From: Sediminibacterium sp. KACHI17
GTDB taxonomy: Bacteria > Bacteroidota > Bacteroidia > Chitinophagales > Chitinophagaceae
Assembly: GCF_040362915.1 (NCBI RefSeq)
Contig: NZ_AP029612.1
Location: forward strand, 1,798,001-1,862,000
DNA length: 64,000 nucleotides
Reading direction: 5' to 3'
Shown here: in pieces, positions 36,198-45,253 of the stretch
How positions within the stretch are numbered: position 1 is the first letter of the stretch
Layout: each line of letters begins with the position of its first letter
Translations under genes and position numbers: made by a program
The notes under the pieces: generated by a model
Told to the model about the DNA's origin: nothing
What the model saw: the letters and a program-made list of their open reading frames with translations, nothing else
Databases searched by the model: none

Positions 36198-36848
36198 ATG
36201 ACTAAAATTGCCCTGGTAGATGATCATGTTTTATTAAGGAACGGGCTTGCCTCATTGATCAATTCGTTTAGCGGCTATACTGTTTTATTTGAAGCCAATA
36301 GCGGTAAACATATGATCGAGCTGATCGATGCGAATAATTTGCCGGATGTTGTATTGCTGGATATTACCATGCCCGACATGAATGGTTATGAAACCGCACT
36401 CTGGCTTACCACACATCATCCACAAGTAAAGATCCTCGCACTTACCATGCTCAATGATGAACGTTCTATCATTCGTATGTTCAAAAATGGGGCGAAAGGA
36501 TATTTACTAAAAGACAGTAAACCGCAAGAGCTGAAAGCTGCATTGGATGGCATTGTTACAAAAGGGGTATACCTCAATAAACTGATGTGTGATAACATTA
36601 TGCACACGATGAAGACTTCTCCGGAAGAGGATGCTGAGATCACTAAATTCACAGAGCTCACAGATCAGGAGAAGGAATTTCTTGGATGGGCCTGCACCGA
36701 TAAATCTTATCGTGAGATCGCTGAACTCATGGGCACCAGTCTCAAAACTGTAGATGAAACAAGAGATACCCTCTTTCAGAAATTACAAACCGCTACGCGC
36801 GTTGGACTGGCTTTATTTGCTATTAAACATGATATTGCCAGATTATAG
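36198..36848 (+). CDS. NarL/FixJ-family response regulator
   Basis: A 216-aa protein with a receiver domain containing D8/D9, the phospho-acceptor D55 in LLDITMPDMNG and KPQE after the conserved Lys. The C-terminal LuxR-type HTH region is YREIAELMGTSLKTVDETRDTLFQKL. No kinase is adjacent, so it is an orphan regulator. The ATG at 36198 was preferred to a TTG two codons upstream. Confidence 0.9.
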   Translation: MTKIALVDDHVLLRNGLASLINSFSGYTVLFEANSGKHMIELIDANNLPDVVLLDITMPDMNGYETALWLTTHHPQVKILALTMLNDERSIIRMFKNGAKGYLLKDSKPQELKAALDGIVTKGVYLNKLMCDNIMHTMKTSPEEDAEITKFTELTDQEKEFLGWACTDKSYREIAELMGTSLKTVDETRDTLFQKLQTATRVGLALFAIKHDIARL

Positions 36849-36875
36849 TCGCTTCTTCTTTGATATACGATTGAT

Positions 36876-36907
36876 AAAAAAAGCTCCGAAAAATCGGAGC
36901 TTTTTTT
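36876..36907. terminator. bidirectional terminator between the NarL regulator and korB
   Basis: AAAAAAGCTCCGA / TCGGAGCTTTTTTT. Confidence 0.92.
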
Positions 36908-36928
36908 ATCGCAATAGTTGTAATTAAA

Positions 36929-37972
36929 TTAAACGATCTCCCAAACTTCCTTCCCACGGAGTAATTTGTCCAAATCACCTTTCCCTTTTGTACTAATGAT
37001 CTCTTCTATTTGCATGGCCATCACATCTTCATAACAAGCCCTTTCGGTTTCAAAGAAAACACCAAAAGGTCTGGGGAAATGAGTTCCCTGCTGATTCGGA
37101 TTATCAAACATTCTGATCAACACCTGTGCTTTATAAAAATCACGCTCATCGTGGATCCATAAATCATCTATGCTATGTGTACCATCAGTAAGATCCACCA
37201 CCACAGGTTTCATTCCATCCAGCTTGATGCCTTTTTGTTGATTGGCACCATACACCAATGGTTTACCCTGCTCGAGAAACAAAGCTTCATCCATTTTACT
37301 GCCTTTCTCCGTAAAGATCTCAAAAGCACCATCATTGAAAATGTTGCAGTTTTGATAGATCTCCAATAAAGAAGCGCCCTTATGCTGGTGAGCACGGGTG
37401 AGCATAGCCTGTAAATGCTTGGGGTCACGATCCATACTACGAGCGATAAAACTTGCATCTGCACCCATTGCCAATGCCAAAGGATTGAATGGATGATCGA
37501 TACTGCCAAAAGGTGTACTCTTGGTGATTTTATGTTCCTCAGAAGTAGGCGAGTATTGTCCCTTGGTCAATCCATAGATCTGATTATTGAACAATAAAAT
37601 ATTGACATCAAAATTTCTTCTCAATAAATGAATCGTATGATTTCCGCCGATACTTAATCCATCCCCGTCTCCTGTAACGATCCAAACACTGAGTTCAGGT
37701 CTGGTAGCTTTTAACCCGCTGGCAATTGCTGTTGCTCTTCCATGGATCGAATGCATACCATAAGTGTTCATATAATACGGGAAACGACTGCTACATCCGA
37801 TACCACTGATGATAACGATATTTTCTTTTGGTACTCCGATACCCGGCATGATCTTTTGCACTTGTGCCAAGATGGAATAATCTCCGCAACCCGGACACCA
37901 ACGCACTTCCTGATCTGTTGCGAAATCTTTGGCCGTTAAGGTTGAAGGAACATTTGTTGTTGTTGTTGACAT
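36929..37972 (-). CDS. korB: 2-oxoacid:ferredoxin oxidoreductase beta subunit
   Basis: A 347-aa thiamine-diphosphate-binding subunit with RWCPGCGDYSIL, GIGCSSRFPYYMNTYGMHSIHGRA and the TPP motif VTGDGDGLSIGGNH...NNQIYGLTKGQYSPTS. KorB with KorA oxidises 2-oxoglutarate (or pyruvate) to the acyl-CoA using ferredoxin. The alpha subunit normally lies directly upstream; here the neighbour is an AhpD-like gene, and no alpha subunit is in the window. Confidence 0.92.
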   Translation of the reverse strand: MSTTTTNVPSTLTAKDFATDQEVRWCPGCGDYSILAQVQKIMPGIGVPKENIVIISGIGCSSRFPYYMNTYGMHSIHGRATAIASGLKATRPELSVWIVTGDGDGLSIGGNHTIHLLRRNFDVNILLFNNQIYGLTKGQYSPTSEEHKITKSTPFGSIDHPFNPLALAMGADASFIARSMDRDPKHLQAMLTRAHQHKGASLLEIYQNCNIFNDGAFEIFTEKGSKMDEALFLEQGKPLVYGANQQKGIKLDGMKPVVVDLTDGTHSIDDLWIHDERDFYKAQVLIRMFDNPNQQGTHFPRPFGVFFETERACYEDVMAMQIEEIISTKGKGDLDKLLRGKEVWEIV

Positions 37973-38024
37973 TCAGATCTATAATTAAGTGATCAGATAA
38001 ATGGCTCTTAAAGTTCTGAAACTT

Positions 38025-38375
38025 TTAAGATGCATTTCCCATTAATTCTTCCCAATATTCAGCTGCCCTCCTCGTATGCGGAATAACAATGGTTCCGCCT
38101 ACGATGTTCGCTACTGCAAATATCTCATACATTTCTTCTGTATTCACACCCAATTCATGACATTTTCCCAAATGGTATTTGATACAATCATCACAGCGCA
38201 AGACCATACTGGCCACTAATCCCAACATCTCTTTGGTCTTTTTATCCAATGCCCCATCATCATACGTGTTGGTATCGAGGTTCCATAAACGCTTCATCAC
38301 GAGATTATTCTTACTCAGGATCACCTCATTCATCTTCTCCCTGTACTCATTGAATTCTTGTACCAGTTTACCCAT
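38025..38375 (-). CDS. carboxymuconolactone decarboxylase/AhpD-like protein
   Basis: A 116-aa alpha-helical protein with the AhpD-type redox motif CDDCIKYHLGKC (CxxCxxxH). Such proteins are peroxidase reductants or decarboxylases. The CxxC motif favours a thiol redox role. It lies 52 bp upstream of korB on the same strand, so the two are probably co-transcribed; protection of the oxygen-sensitive KorB enzyme is an attractive inference. Confidence 0.87.
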   Translation of the reverse strand: MGKLVQEFNEYREKMNEVILSKNNLVMKRLWNLDTNTYDDGALDKKTKEMLGLVASMVLRCDDCIKYHLGKCHELGVNTEEMYEIFAVANIVGGTIVIPHTRRAAEYWEELMGNAS

Positions 38376-38461
38376 TTTTCATTGTTTTAGCCCGTAAAAG
38401 TACAAAAGCATGCGACTGTGCATGTCATTTATTTGTACTTTAAATACTTCAAATCAATAAC

Positions 38462-40612
38462 ATGAAGCATTTATTTGTTTGGATCAGCCTTTGTCTGGTT
38501 CAATTTGTAATCGCCCAAAACGGTCATGAATCCATTAAAGTAACGGATATGTTAAAGATCCATCAGGTCGGAAATGTCAATGTAAGCCCTGATGGTACCA
38601 AAACACTCTTTACAGTTACCAGTATCGAGCCCGATGGGGACACAAAATGGGAATATCGCTATGCCAACAAACTCTATCTCCTTCAAAATGAAGGATCCGG
38701 CACTGTCAGACAATTGACCAGCCAGCCCGCAGGACAGCCGGTTTGGAGTCCGGATAGCAAGCAATTACTTTTTGTAAGAGCAGCAGAAGGCAGACCACAG
38801 TTATTCCTTTTATCCATGGAGGGAGGTGAACCCATTCAGTTGACCAAATTCCGCTATGGTGTGGGCAATCCGAAATGGAGTCCGGATGGCAAAAAGATCC
38901 TTTTCTCGGCCAATATTCGATTGGAGCAACTCATCAATGATGAAGAACTCAATCCGGGTAAGAAGCCTCCAGTATGGTCACTGGAAAAACCCGGCTTCCT
39001 GGGTAATGAATATTTGCTCAACAGCAATGCTAAACCAGACCCTGATGGTACCACTGAAGAGATCAGGGCATATTTGAATCAAAATGCCATTGCCCAAAAA
39101 GCCAAAGTCATTCATAAATTGAATTTTCAGCAGGAAGCTACTACCTCATCTGAGTTGACCTTCAATCATTTTTTCATCATGGATGCGAGTGCTAATGCTA
39201 CACCTAAAGCCATTACGCATGGATTTAACCGCTTTGGCAGTGCAGATTTTACGCCTGATGGAAAACAATTGATCCTCACCGGAAATGCTGTTTTAAATCA
39301 ACACCCTGATCGCGAATTAGAAGGACATATCTATATCTGCAATGCAGATGGAAGTAATGTAAAGAAGATATTGGGCGAAGAAGGTAAAAACTATAATAAT
39401 CCGGTTATCTCTCCATCCGGAAAATGGATCGCATTTCAATTCGGTAATACTTCTTTCGTAAGCATCCCAGCATTGGCAATCATGCCGATGAATGGTACAG
39501 CAAAAGACATGATCCTGATTCCGTTTGACAGAAACAAAGGCGGTATCACCTGGAGTAAAGATGAGCAATCTTTATACTTTACTGCACAAAGCAATGGCGG
39601 TATTCCATTGTATCGTGTAGATATTAAAACCCGTCAGGTAACAGCTCTTTCTTCTGTTGACGAGGGGATCAGCAGTTTTGATCTACAGGGTAATCAGATC
39701 CTTTATACCAAAACCAAAGTTGGTAATCCATCTGAACTGTATCGCGCGGATCTGAATATGAAAAATGAAGAACGCCTGACTAGTTTTAATCATGAATGGC
39801 TGCAACAAAAAAAGATCAGCTTTCCTGAAAAAGCTTCTTTCGTGAATGAAAAGGGTATGACTGTTGAATATTGGGTCATGAAACCAACCAATTATGAACC
39901 CGGGAAAAAATATCCAACCATTTTAAATATTCATGGCGGACCTTCTGCTATGTGGGGACCGGGCGAAAATTCCATGTGGCATGAATTCCAATATTATGCT
40001 GCGAAAGGTTATGTGGTCGTATATGGAAATCCAAGAGGCTCCGGTGGGTATGGTCTCGATTTTTTAAGAGGGAATGTAAATGACTGGGGAGCAGGACCTA
40101 CTTCTGATGTATTGACCTATCTTGACAAAGCAGGTAAAAGTGGGTTTATTGATACCAGCAGACTGGCCGTAACCGGTGGTTCTTATGCGGGTTATCTGGT
40201 TGCCTGGATCATTGCACATGATCAACGTTTCAAAGCAGCTTGTGCGCAAAGAGGAGTATATGAATTAGGCACTTTCTTTGGCGAGGGTAATGCCTGGAGA
40301 TTGGTACCGAATTATTTTGGCGGCTACCCTTGGGAAGAAAAAGTAAAACCCATCCTGGAAAGAGAATCACCGATCAATTATGTAGATCAGATCAAAACTC
40401 CATTTATCATTTTTCATGGAGAGAATGATTTACGTACGGGTGTGATTCAAAGTGAAATGCTTTATAAAAGTTTGAAAGTGTTAGGCAGAACCGTTGAGTA
40501 TGTGCGTCACCCGGGAGGAACACATGAATTAACGAGAAGTGGTAATAACAGACAAAGGATCGATCAGATGTTAAGGACGATCGAATTCTTTGATCGGTTT
40601 ATAAAACATTAA
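38462..40612 (+). CDS. S9-family serine peptidase (acylaminoacyl/dipeptidyl type)
   Basis: A 716-aa secreted peptidase with a signal peptide (ending FVIAQ). An N-terminal beta-propeller of PD40-type repeats (VSPDGTK; WSPDGKKILFSA; FTPDGKQLILTG) is followed by an alpha/beta hydrolase domain with the nucleophile in TGGSYAGYLVAW, acid in HGENDLRT and His in HPGGTHEL. It cleaves short peptides in the periplasm. Closest in architecture to prolyl-oligopeptidase-family enzymes common in Bacteroidota. Confidence 0.93.
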   Translation: MKHLFVWISLCLVQFVIAQNGHESIKVTDMLKIHQVGNVNVSPDGTKTLFTVTSIEPDGDTKWEYRYANKLYLLQNEGSGTVRQLTSQPAGQPVWSPDSKQLLFVRAAEGRPQLFLLSMEGGEPIQLTKFRYGVGNPKWSPDGKKILFSANIRLEQLINDEELNPGKKPPVWSLEKPGFLGNEYLLNSNAKPDPDGTTEEIRAYLNQNAIAQKAKVIHKLNFQQEATTSSELTFNHFFIMDASANATPKAITHGFNRFGSADFTPDGKQLILTGNAVLNQHPDRELEGHIYICNADGSNVKKILGEEGKNYNNPVISPSGKWIAFQFGNTSFVSIPALAIMPMNGTAKDMILIPFDRNKGGITWSKDEQSLYFTAQSNGGIPLYRVDIKTRQVTALSSVDEGISSFDLQGNQILYTKTKVGNPSELYRADLNMKNEERLTSFNHEWLQQKKISFPEKASFVNEKGMTVEYWVMKPTNYEPGKKYPTILNIHGGPSAMWGPGENSMWHEFQYYAAKGYVVVYGNPRGSGGYGLDFLRGNVNDWGAGPTSDVLTYLDKAGKSGFIDTSRLAVTGGSYAGYLVAWIIAHDQRFKAACAQRGVYELGTFFGEGNAWRLVPNYFGGYPWEEKVKPILERESPINYVDQIKTPFIIFHGENDLRTGVIQSEMLYKSLKVLGRTVEYVRHPGGTHELTRSGNNRQRIDQMLRTIEFFDRFIKH

Positions 40613-40628
40613 AACTGCCTGTATTGAA

Positions 40629-40682
40629 AGTCCTTATCTCATACTGTTTATAAATGTGCATCGACAGTAAGAGATAAGGACT
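40629..40682. terminator. bidirectional terminator dyad
   Basis: Arms AGTCCTTATCTC (40629-40640) and GAGATAAGGACT (40671-40682), extended inward by TACTGT/ACAGTA, between convergent genes. Confidence 0.75.
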
Positions 40683-40700
40683 CTTTATGTATACAACTTA

Positions 40701-41870
40701 TCACTTTAAAGTTTTTAACCAATCGGACAATCCCGAATAAATTTTTGTTGCAACATCGGAATGAAATTTGGTGTTGATGATTTTCTTCTCATCCGCTTCA
40801 TTGCTTAAAAATGCAATCTCTACCAAAGCATTCGGAAAATCGGTTGGCGAATTGAGTGCAAAATTGAAGCTGCCTACATTCCCGAATTCATTTAGTTTTA
40901 ATTCAAGCATTCGTTTAAGAATGGATGTTGTAAGTGGCCGAAATCCAATATGCTTATAGTATGTACTCGTTCCACTCACATTCGTATTGGCACTTGAATT
41001 CAAATGCAAACTGATCAGTACATCCGGATTTTGTTCCTGTAGCCAAAGAATACGATCCTTATTATCGAACGTAGTATCTTCTGTACGTGTCATGATAATT
41101 TGCTTCACGCCTTTTGCTTTGAGGTATTTTTGAAGTGCTTTTGCAAAACGAAGTGTATATACTTTTTCAGACGCCTTAGCCTTGATACCACTGGCTCCGG
41201 TATTTGTTCCTCCATGTCCGGCATCAATGGCAATTTTTAGTTTGCGTAGATCCAATATCGCAGGTTGACGTTTGATTTTCACAACCAACGCTCTCCCACT
41301 ATATCCCACACTATAACCCCAATGTTGTTTGTGTTGTAGTTCAATGGTTACTCTGAATACATCATCCTCTGTTTGATGATAATAAACATTCTTCACTTCT
41401 TTTAAAGAAGTGAGTTGTGTGATCCAGTTGGTATTACTCTGTACACCGAAAATATCTACCACAATTTTGGATGGATTGATCTCCATCCATGTTTTATATG
41501 GAAGCTTTTCTTCCATGATTACATTGATATAATCATATGCAGAGTCTCCTTTGGCACTGATCGATCCGGTAACATACCAAGGTTTTAGTTTATTCAGACT
41601 ATCGGTTCTTACATACGATTGCTCAATATATGCCTGATGAAATTTTGATAATTGAACCAAATACATGCCTTTGACAGTATCCATGATACGAAGGGCAACA
41701 TTAGAATCGATATACCCCATTTTAGCACCCCCCAATCGATCTTCTCCCAAACCATATGCTAGTGCAGGTAATTTGCCGGTAGACCTTCCGATCCAAGGTT
41801 CATACAAACGATTTTGTGCTTGCACTTGAGAATAAGTAACGATGAGTAGTAGCAGAATGAGATGTTTCAT
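40701..41870 (-). CDS. N-acetylmuramoyl-L-alanine amidase (Amidase_3)
   Basis: A 389-aa secreted protein with a signal peptide (ending QVQAQ) and an N-terminal SH3-like or AMIN-like region (about 20-200). A C-terminal zinc amidase domain (about 205-389) has IAIDAGHGG, SLHLNSS and VEIAFLSNEADE supplying the His and Glu ligands. It cleaves the stem peptide from peptidoglycan during cell separation or turnover. Normal order and length for Bacteroidota AmiC-type enzymes. Confidence 0.92.
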   Translation of the reverse strand: MKHLILLLLIVTYSQVQAQNRLYEPWIGRSTGKLPALAYGLGEDRLGGAKMGYIDSNVALRIMDTVKGMYLVQLSKFHQAYIEQSYVRTDSLNKLKPWYVTGSISAKGDSAYDYINVIMEEKLPYKTWMEINPSKIVVDIFGVQSNTNWITQLTSLKEVKNVYYHQTEDDVFRVTIELQHKQHWGYSVGYSGRALVVKIKRQPAILDLRKLKIAIDAGHGGTNTGASGIKAKASEKVYTLRFAKALQKYLKAKGVKQIIMTRTEDTTFDNKDRILWLQEQNPDVLISLHLNSSANTNVSGTSTYYKHIGFRPLTTSILKRMLELKLNEFGNVGSFNFALNSPTDFPNALVEIAFLSNEADEKKIINTKFHSDVATKIYSGLSDWLKTLK

Positions 41871-41896
41871 TGGATCAATTTAGGATAAATCCAAAT

Positions 41897-41933
41897 AAAA
41901 AGGCCTCACTGCTTTTGAACAGTGAGACCTTTG
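41897..41933 (-). terminator. terminator of the acyl-CoA dehydrogenase operon
   Basis: On the minus strand AAAGGTCTCACTG / CAGTGAGGCCTTT with a TTTTTATTT tail, 80 bp after the dehydrogenase stop and just before the amidase start. Confidence 0.85.
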
Positions 41934-42012
41934 TTTGAGCAAGCAACCGTAAAACAAAAATCAAATATGTAAAATCTTTGTGAAAAAAGGTAATTTTTCC
42001 CTGATTTTTTTC

Positions 42013-43800
42013 TTAGAAATGATAGCCATTGTCCGCCACCAATTTCTCACATATCCTACGGCGGGCATCCTTGGTATTAAAGGGTTCTACCTTGGTGAAA
42101 CGCTTTAATCCGATATGCATCATTCTTAATTCATCACCTTCCGCAAAGCTATTCAAAGCATCTTTTCCTGATTTATTGATACGATCCGAAGCATCATAGA
42201 GATATGTACGCATAATGTCTGCCTGCAATTTAACAGCAGCTTCTCCTTTCTGCTCGGTCAGCTTTATGACACGCAACAAAGCACTTTCAGCATTGTAGGT
42301 TTCTATTGCCATATCTGCTATGTTCATCAGCACTTCCTGTTCTTTTTCCAATTGCATCATCAGTTTTTGAACAGCTGCTCCGGCTACCATCAGGATCGAT
42401 TTTTTGAAGTTAGCGATGTACTTCAACTCTTTTGCAAAAGCGCCTTCTTCCTCTGCACCAAAATCAGGAATGCTCATCAACTCTTTTTGCACAGCCATGG
42501 CTGGTCCCATCAGATCCAATTTACCTTTCATTGCACGCTTCAATACCATATCCACGGTCAATAAACGATTGATCTCATTGGTGCCTTCATAAATACGATT
42601 GATACGACTATCTCGGTATGCTTTTGAGATCATATACTCATCGCTAAAACCATTACCGCCATGGATCTGAACACCTTCATCTACTACATAATCCAACACT
42701 TCACTACCATACACTTTTAACATAGCACATTCAATCGCATATTCTTCAGCAGCTCCGAGCAGTGCTTCTGCAAAGCTCTTACCACTGTTCATTAACTCAT
42801 GTTCTTTATCATCGATCCATTTAGAAGCACGATATAAAGCACTTTCACAAACCCACATACGAATAGCCATTTCAGCCATTTTATGTTTGATCGCACCAAA
42901 CTTTGCAATCGGTAGTTTGAACTGTTCACGGGTAATGGCATACTGAATAGAGGTGGTAGCCGCGCGCTTTGATCCACCCAATGCAGCTGCACAAAGTTTT
43001 AATCGACCAATATTGAGAATATTAAAAGCGATCACGTGTCCACGACCGATCTCACCCAATACATTCTCAACAGGCACTTTACAATCCTGGAAATACAACT
43101 GAACCGTTGAGGATCCTTTGATACCCATCTTATGTTCTTCCGGACCCTGAGAAAATCCTTCAAAACCACGCTCTACAATAAACCCGGTGAACTTATCACC
43201 ATCGATCTTGGCGAAGACAGTATACACATCAGCAAAACCACCATTGGTGATCCAGCATTTTTGTCCATTCAGGATATAATATTTTCCATCATCACTCAAC
43301 TTAGCTGTAGTCTTAGCGCCGAGAGCATCACTGCCGCTATTGGGTTCTGTTAAACCATAAGCACCCTTCCACTCACCACTGGCAAGCTTCGGAATATATT
43401 TCTGTTTCTGTTCTTCTGTACCAAAATAAAGGATCGGCAAAGATCCAATACCGGTGTGTGCTGCTACTGCAACGGAAAAAGAATGTCCTCCACCCAAACC
43501 TTCATTGACAATGGTAGAGGTAATAAAATCTTTTCCAAGACCTCCATACTGTTCCGGAAAAGAAGTAGACAACAGTCCTTGCTCCCCTGCCTTCTCTAAC
43601 AATGAAGGCATCAAGCCTGTCTCAAGCTTATCAATTCGTTCCACAATTGGAAGTACTTCAGCATCCAGAAACTGAGTACACATATCCATTACCATGCGTT
43701 GCTCTTCGTTGAAATCCTCCGGTATGAAGGTTTCAAAAGGGTTACTCTCTTTAATGAGCCACTCACCACCCAACAGGGCTTTTGCTTGTTTTGTTTCCAT
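42013..43800 (-). CDS. acyl-CoA dehydrogenase (VLCAD/ACAD9-like, long form)
   Basis: A 595-aa flavoenzyme with the usual three-part ACAD fold: FAD contacts in GAYGLTEPNSGSDA and KCWITNGG, and the catalytic Glu in RIYEGTNEINR. An extra C-terminal helical domain of about 150 residues is shared with very-long-chain enzymes. It makes the first oxidation of beta-oxidation. The Met at 43800 starts at METKQAKALLGGEWL; an upstream Met at 43833 adds 11 unlikely residues. Downstream of marR, with 57 bp holding a palindrome. Confidence 0.93.
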   Translation of the reverse strand: METKQAKALLGGEWLIKESNPFETFIPEDFNEEQRMVMDMCTQFLDAEVLPIVERIDKLETGLMPSLLEKAGEQGLLSTSFPEQYGGLGKDFITSTIVNEGLGGGHSFSVAVAAHTGIGSLPILYFGTEEQKQKYIPKLASGEWKGAYGLTEPNSGSDALGAKTTAKLSDDGKYYILNGQKCWITNGGFADVYTVFAKIDGDKFTGFIVERGFEGFSQGPEEHKMGIKGSSTVQLYFQDCKVPVENVLGEIGRGHVIAFNILNIGRLKLCAAALGGSKRAATTSIQYAITREQFKLPIAKFGAIKHKMAEMAIRMWVCESALYRASKWIDDKEHELMNSGKSFAEALLGAAEEYAIECAMLKVYGSEVLDYVVDEGVQIHGGNGFSDEYMISKAYRDSRINRIYEGTNEINRLLTVDMVLKRAMKGKLDLMGPAMAVQKELMSIPDFGAEEEGAFAKELKYIANFKKSILMVAGAAVQKLMMQLEKEQEVLMNIADMAIETYNAESALLRVIKLTEQKGEAAVKLQADIMRTYLYDASDRINKSGKDALNSFAEGDELRMMHIGLKRFTKVEPFNTKDARRRICEKLVADNGYHF

Positions 43801-43826
43801 GGGAAGACAGTTTAATTTATTGATTG

Positions 43827-43852
43827 AGTCCATGGTCTATGGTCCATGGACT
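43827..43852. repeat. CCATGG-type palindrome between marR and the acyl-CoA dehydrogenase gene
   Basis: AGTCCATGG (43827-43835) and CCATGGACT (43844-43852) form a 9-bp stem, with further TATGGAC words allowing other registers. Same family as 28057-28100. Confidence 0.7.
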
Positions 43853-43857
43853 ATGGA

Positions 43858-44298
43858 CTACGTTAGATTATCATAAACCCTTTGAAACACCGACTTCACT
43901 GTTTCGATCTCTTCTTTGTTCACACCAACCAATGCCTCATTCATCGTTTGATTTGCCAGATCAATGGTAATGTCTTGAAGTGCTTTAGCAGCATCAGTCA
44001 AACAAACCAGATTGATCCTTCTATCTTCTTTCGATGCGGTTCTTTTTACCAGTTTTTGTTTCTCGAGATTATCGATCAGCCTGGTAATACTGGGCTTATC
44101 ACGAAAGGTTCTGTTACACAATTCCTGCTGACTCAAACAATCTTCCTTCCATAAGTGGTATAAAACACTCCATTGTTCGATCGTGATCTCAAGACCCGCT
44201 TGTCGAAAATTCTTTTGTAATCTTCTGGCAACTGCCGTGGAGGCCATTCCATTGATTACGCTGTATAATTCTCCTCTCTTAAATTGGTTGTTTGGCAT
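43858..44298 (-). CDS. MarR-family transcriptional regulator
   Basis: A 146-aa winged-helix regulator with EQWSVLYHLWKEDCLSQQELCNRTFRDKPSITRLIDNLEKQKLVKRTASKEDRRINLVCLT, the full MarR recognition helix and wing. It is the first gene of an operon with the acyl-CoA dehydrogenase and is preceded by its own operator-like palindrome, so it probably controls this beta-oxidation step and itself. The ATG at 44298 was chosen; a longer frame would need a TTG that is part of the -33 box. Confidence 0.9.
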   Translation of the reverse strand: MPNNQFKRGELYSVINGMASTAVARRLQKNFRQAGLEITIEQWSVLYHLWKEDCLSQQELCNRTFRDKPSITRLIDNLEKQKLVKRTASKEDRRINLVCLTDAAKALQDITIDLANQTMNEALVGVNKEEIETVKSVFQRVYDNLT

Positions 44299-44303
44299 AT
44301 AGT

Positions 44304-44317
44304 TAGTTATGCAACTA
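44304..44317. promoter_or_regulatory. candidate MarR operator TAGTT-ATGC-AACTA
   Basis: A 5-bp inverted repeat with a 4-nt spacer lies between the -7 box and the start of marR, where bound protein would block transcription. Confidence 0.55.
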
Positions 44318-44321
44318 TTTT

Positions 44322-44352
44322 CAAAGTAAATTCGTTTCTTTGAGATTGCCAA
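44322..44352 (-). promoter_or_regulatory. marR operon promoter
   Basis: On the minus strand TTG (44352-44350) is followed after 20 nt by TTACTTTG (44329-44322), one mismatch from consensus. Confidence 0.6.
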
Positions 44353-44373
44353 GAATAAAACCTTAAAATTCTC

Positions 44374-45192
44374 TTGTCAAACCAGCATTTTATAACGTAC
44401 CGTCAATCCACTGTCCATTACCATCGTTTTGGGTCTGGACCGACCTATATCTGTTGCTTCCATGGCTACGGAGAGGATGGCGGTAAGTTTAAGATTTTTG
44501 AACAGGAACTCGGGAATAGCTATACATTGATTGCCATTGATTTACCCTTCCACGGAAACACAAAATGGAATGAAGGTCTTGTGCTGCACCCCTTTGAACT
44601 ACTAGAGATCATGAATAGGATCATTCCCGAGGAAAGTCGTATTCTTTTAATGGGATACAGCATGGGTGGACGGGTTTGTTTACAGCTATTAGCATCATTC
44701 CCACATCGTTTTCGTAAACTGGTATTAATAGCACCTGACGGATTACACAAAAACATCTGGCAAAGACTATCTACCCAAACGGCGCTTGGGAATCGCCTAT
44801 TTGCCTTTTCGATGCAACATCCCGGGTGGATGTTTGTATTGATGCGTATAGCAGGTTCATTGGGTTTATTCAATAAAAGCATCATCCGTTTCGTGCATCA
44901 TTACTTGGATCATGCGCATGAAAGAAAAATATTGTACCAACGATGGACCACCATGCGTTATTTCCGACCGAATCTTACAGCTCTGAAAAAGATCATAACC
45001 AAACATCAGCTATCCATCCGCCTCATTTTTGGCAAGTACGACAGGGTGATCGTTTCCAGACATGGATATCGGTTTCAAAAAGGTTTGGATGCATGGGTAA
45101 CTGTTACTGACCTATCGGCTGGTCATCATTTGCTGCAAGAAAAATATATAGGTGATCTACTGAGCGCTGCGCAACTTAAAAATTCCAACTGA
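44374..45192 (+). CDS. alpha/beta hydrolase
   Basis: A 272-aa alpha/beta hydrolase with the oxyanion strand CFHGYGEDGGKF, nucleophile Ser in MGYSMGGRVCL (about 91), acid in FGKYDRVI and His in AGHHLLQEK. It resembles MhpC/MenH-type enzymes; substrate unknown. No ATG lies near the N-terminus, and TTG at 44374 is the best start. Confidence 0.83.
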   Translation: MSNQHFITYRQSTVHYHRFGSGPTYICCFHGYGEDGGKFKIFEQELGNSYTLIAIDLPFHGNTKWNEGLVLHPFELLEIMNRIIPEESRILLMGYSMGGRVCLQLLASFPHRFRKLVLIAPDGLHKNIWQRLSTQTALGNRLFAFSMQHPGWMFVLMRIAGSLGLFNKSIIRFVHHYLDHAHERKILYQRWTTMRYFRPNLTALKKIITKHQLSIRLIFGKYDRVIVSRHGYRFQKGLDAWVTVTDLSAGHHLLQEKYIGDLLSAAQLKNSN

Positions 45193-45253
45193 ATGCTGGA
45201 TGTCTACAAACACAGGATGCTGATAGTTGCATATTATTAAGTTTCTTTGTTCC

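Noticed and set aside
44299..44352. TTG start for the MarR regulator
   Set aside because: The TTG is the -33 element, and the extension would include the -7 box and the operator.
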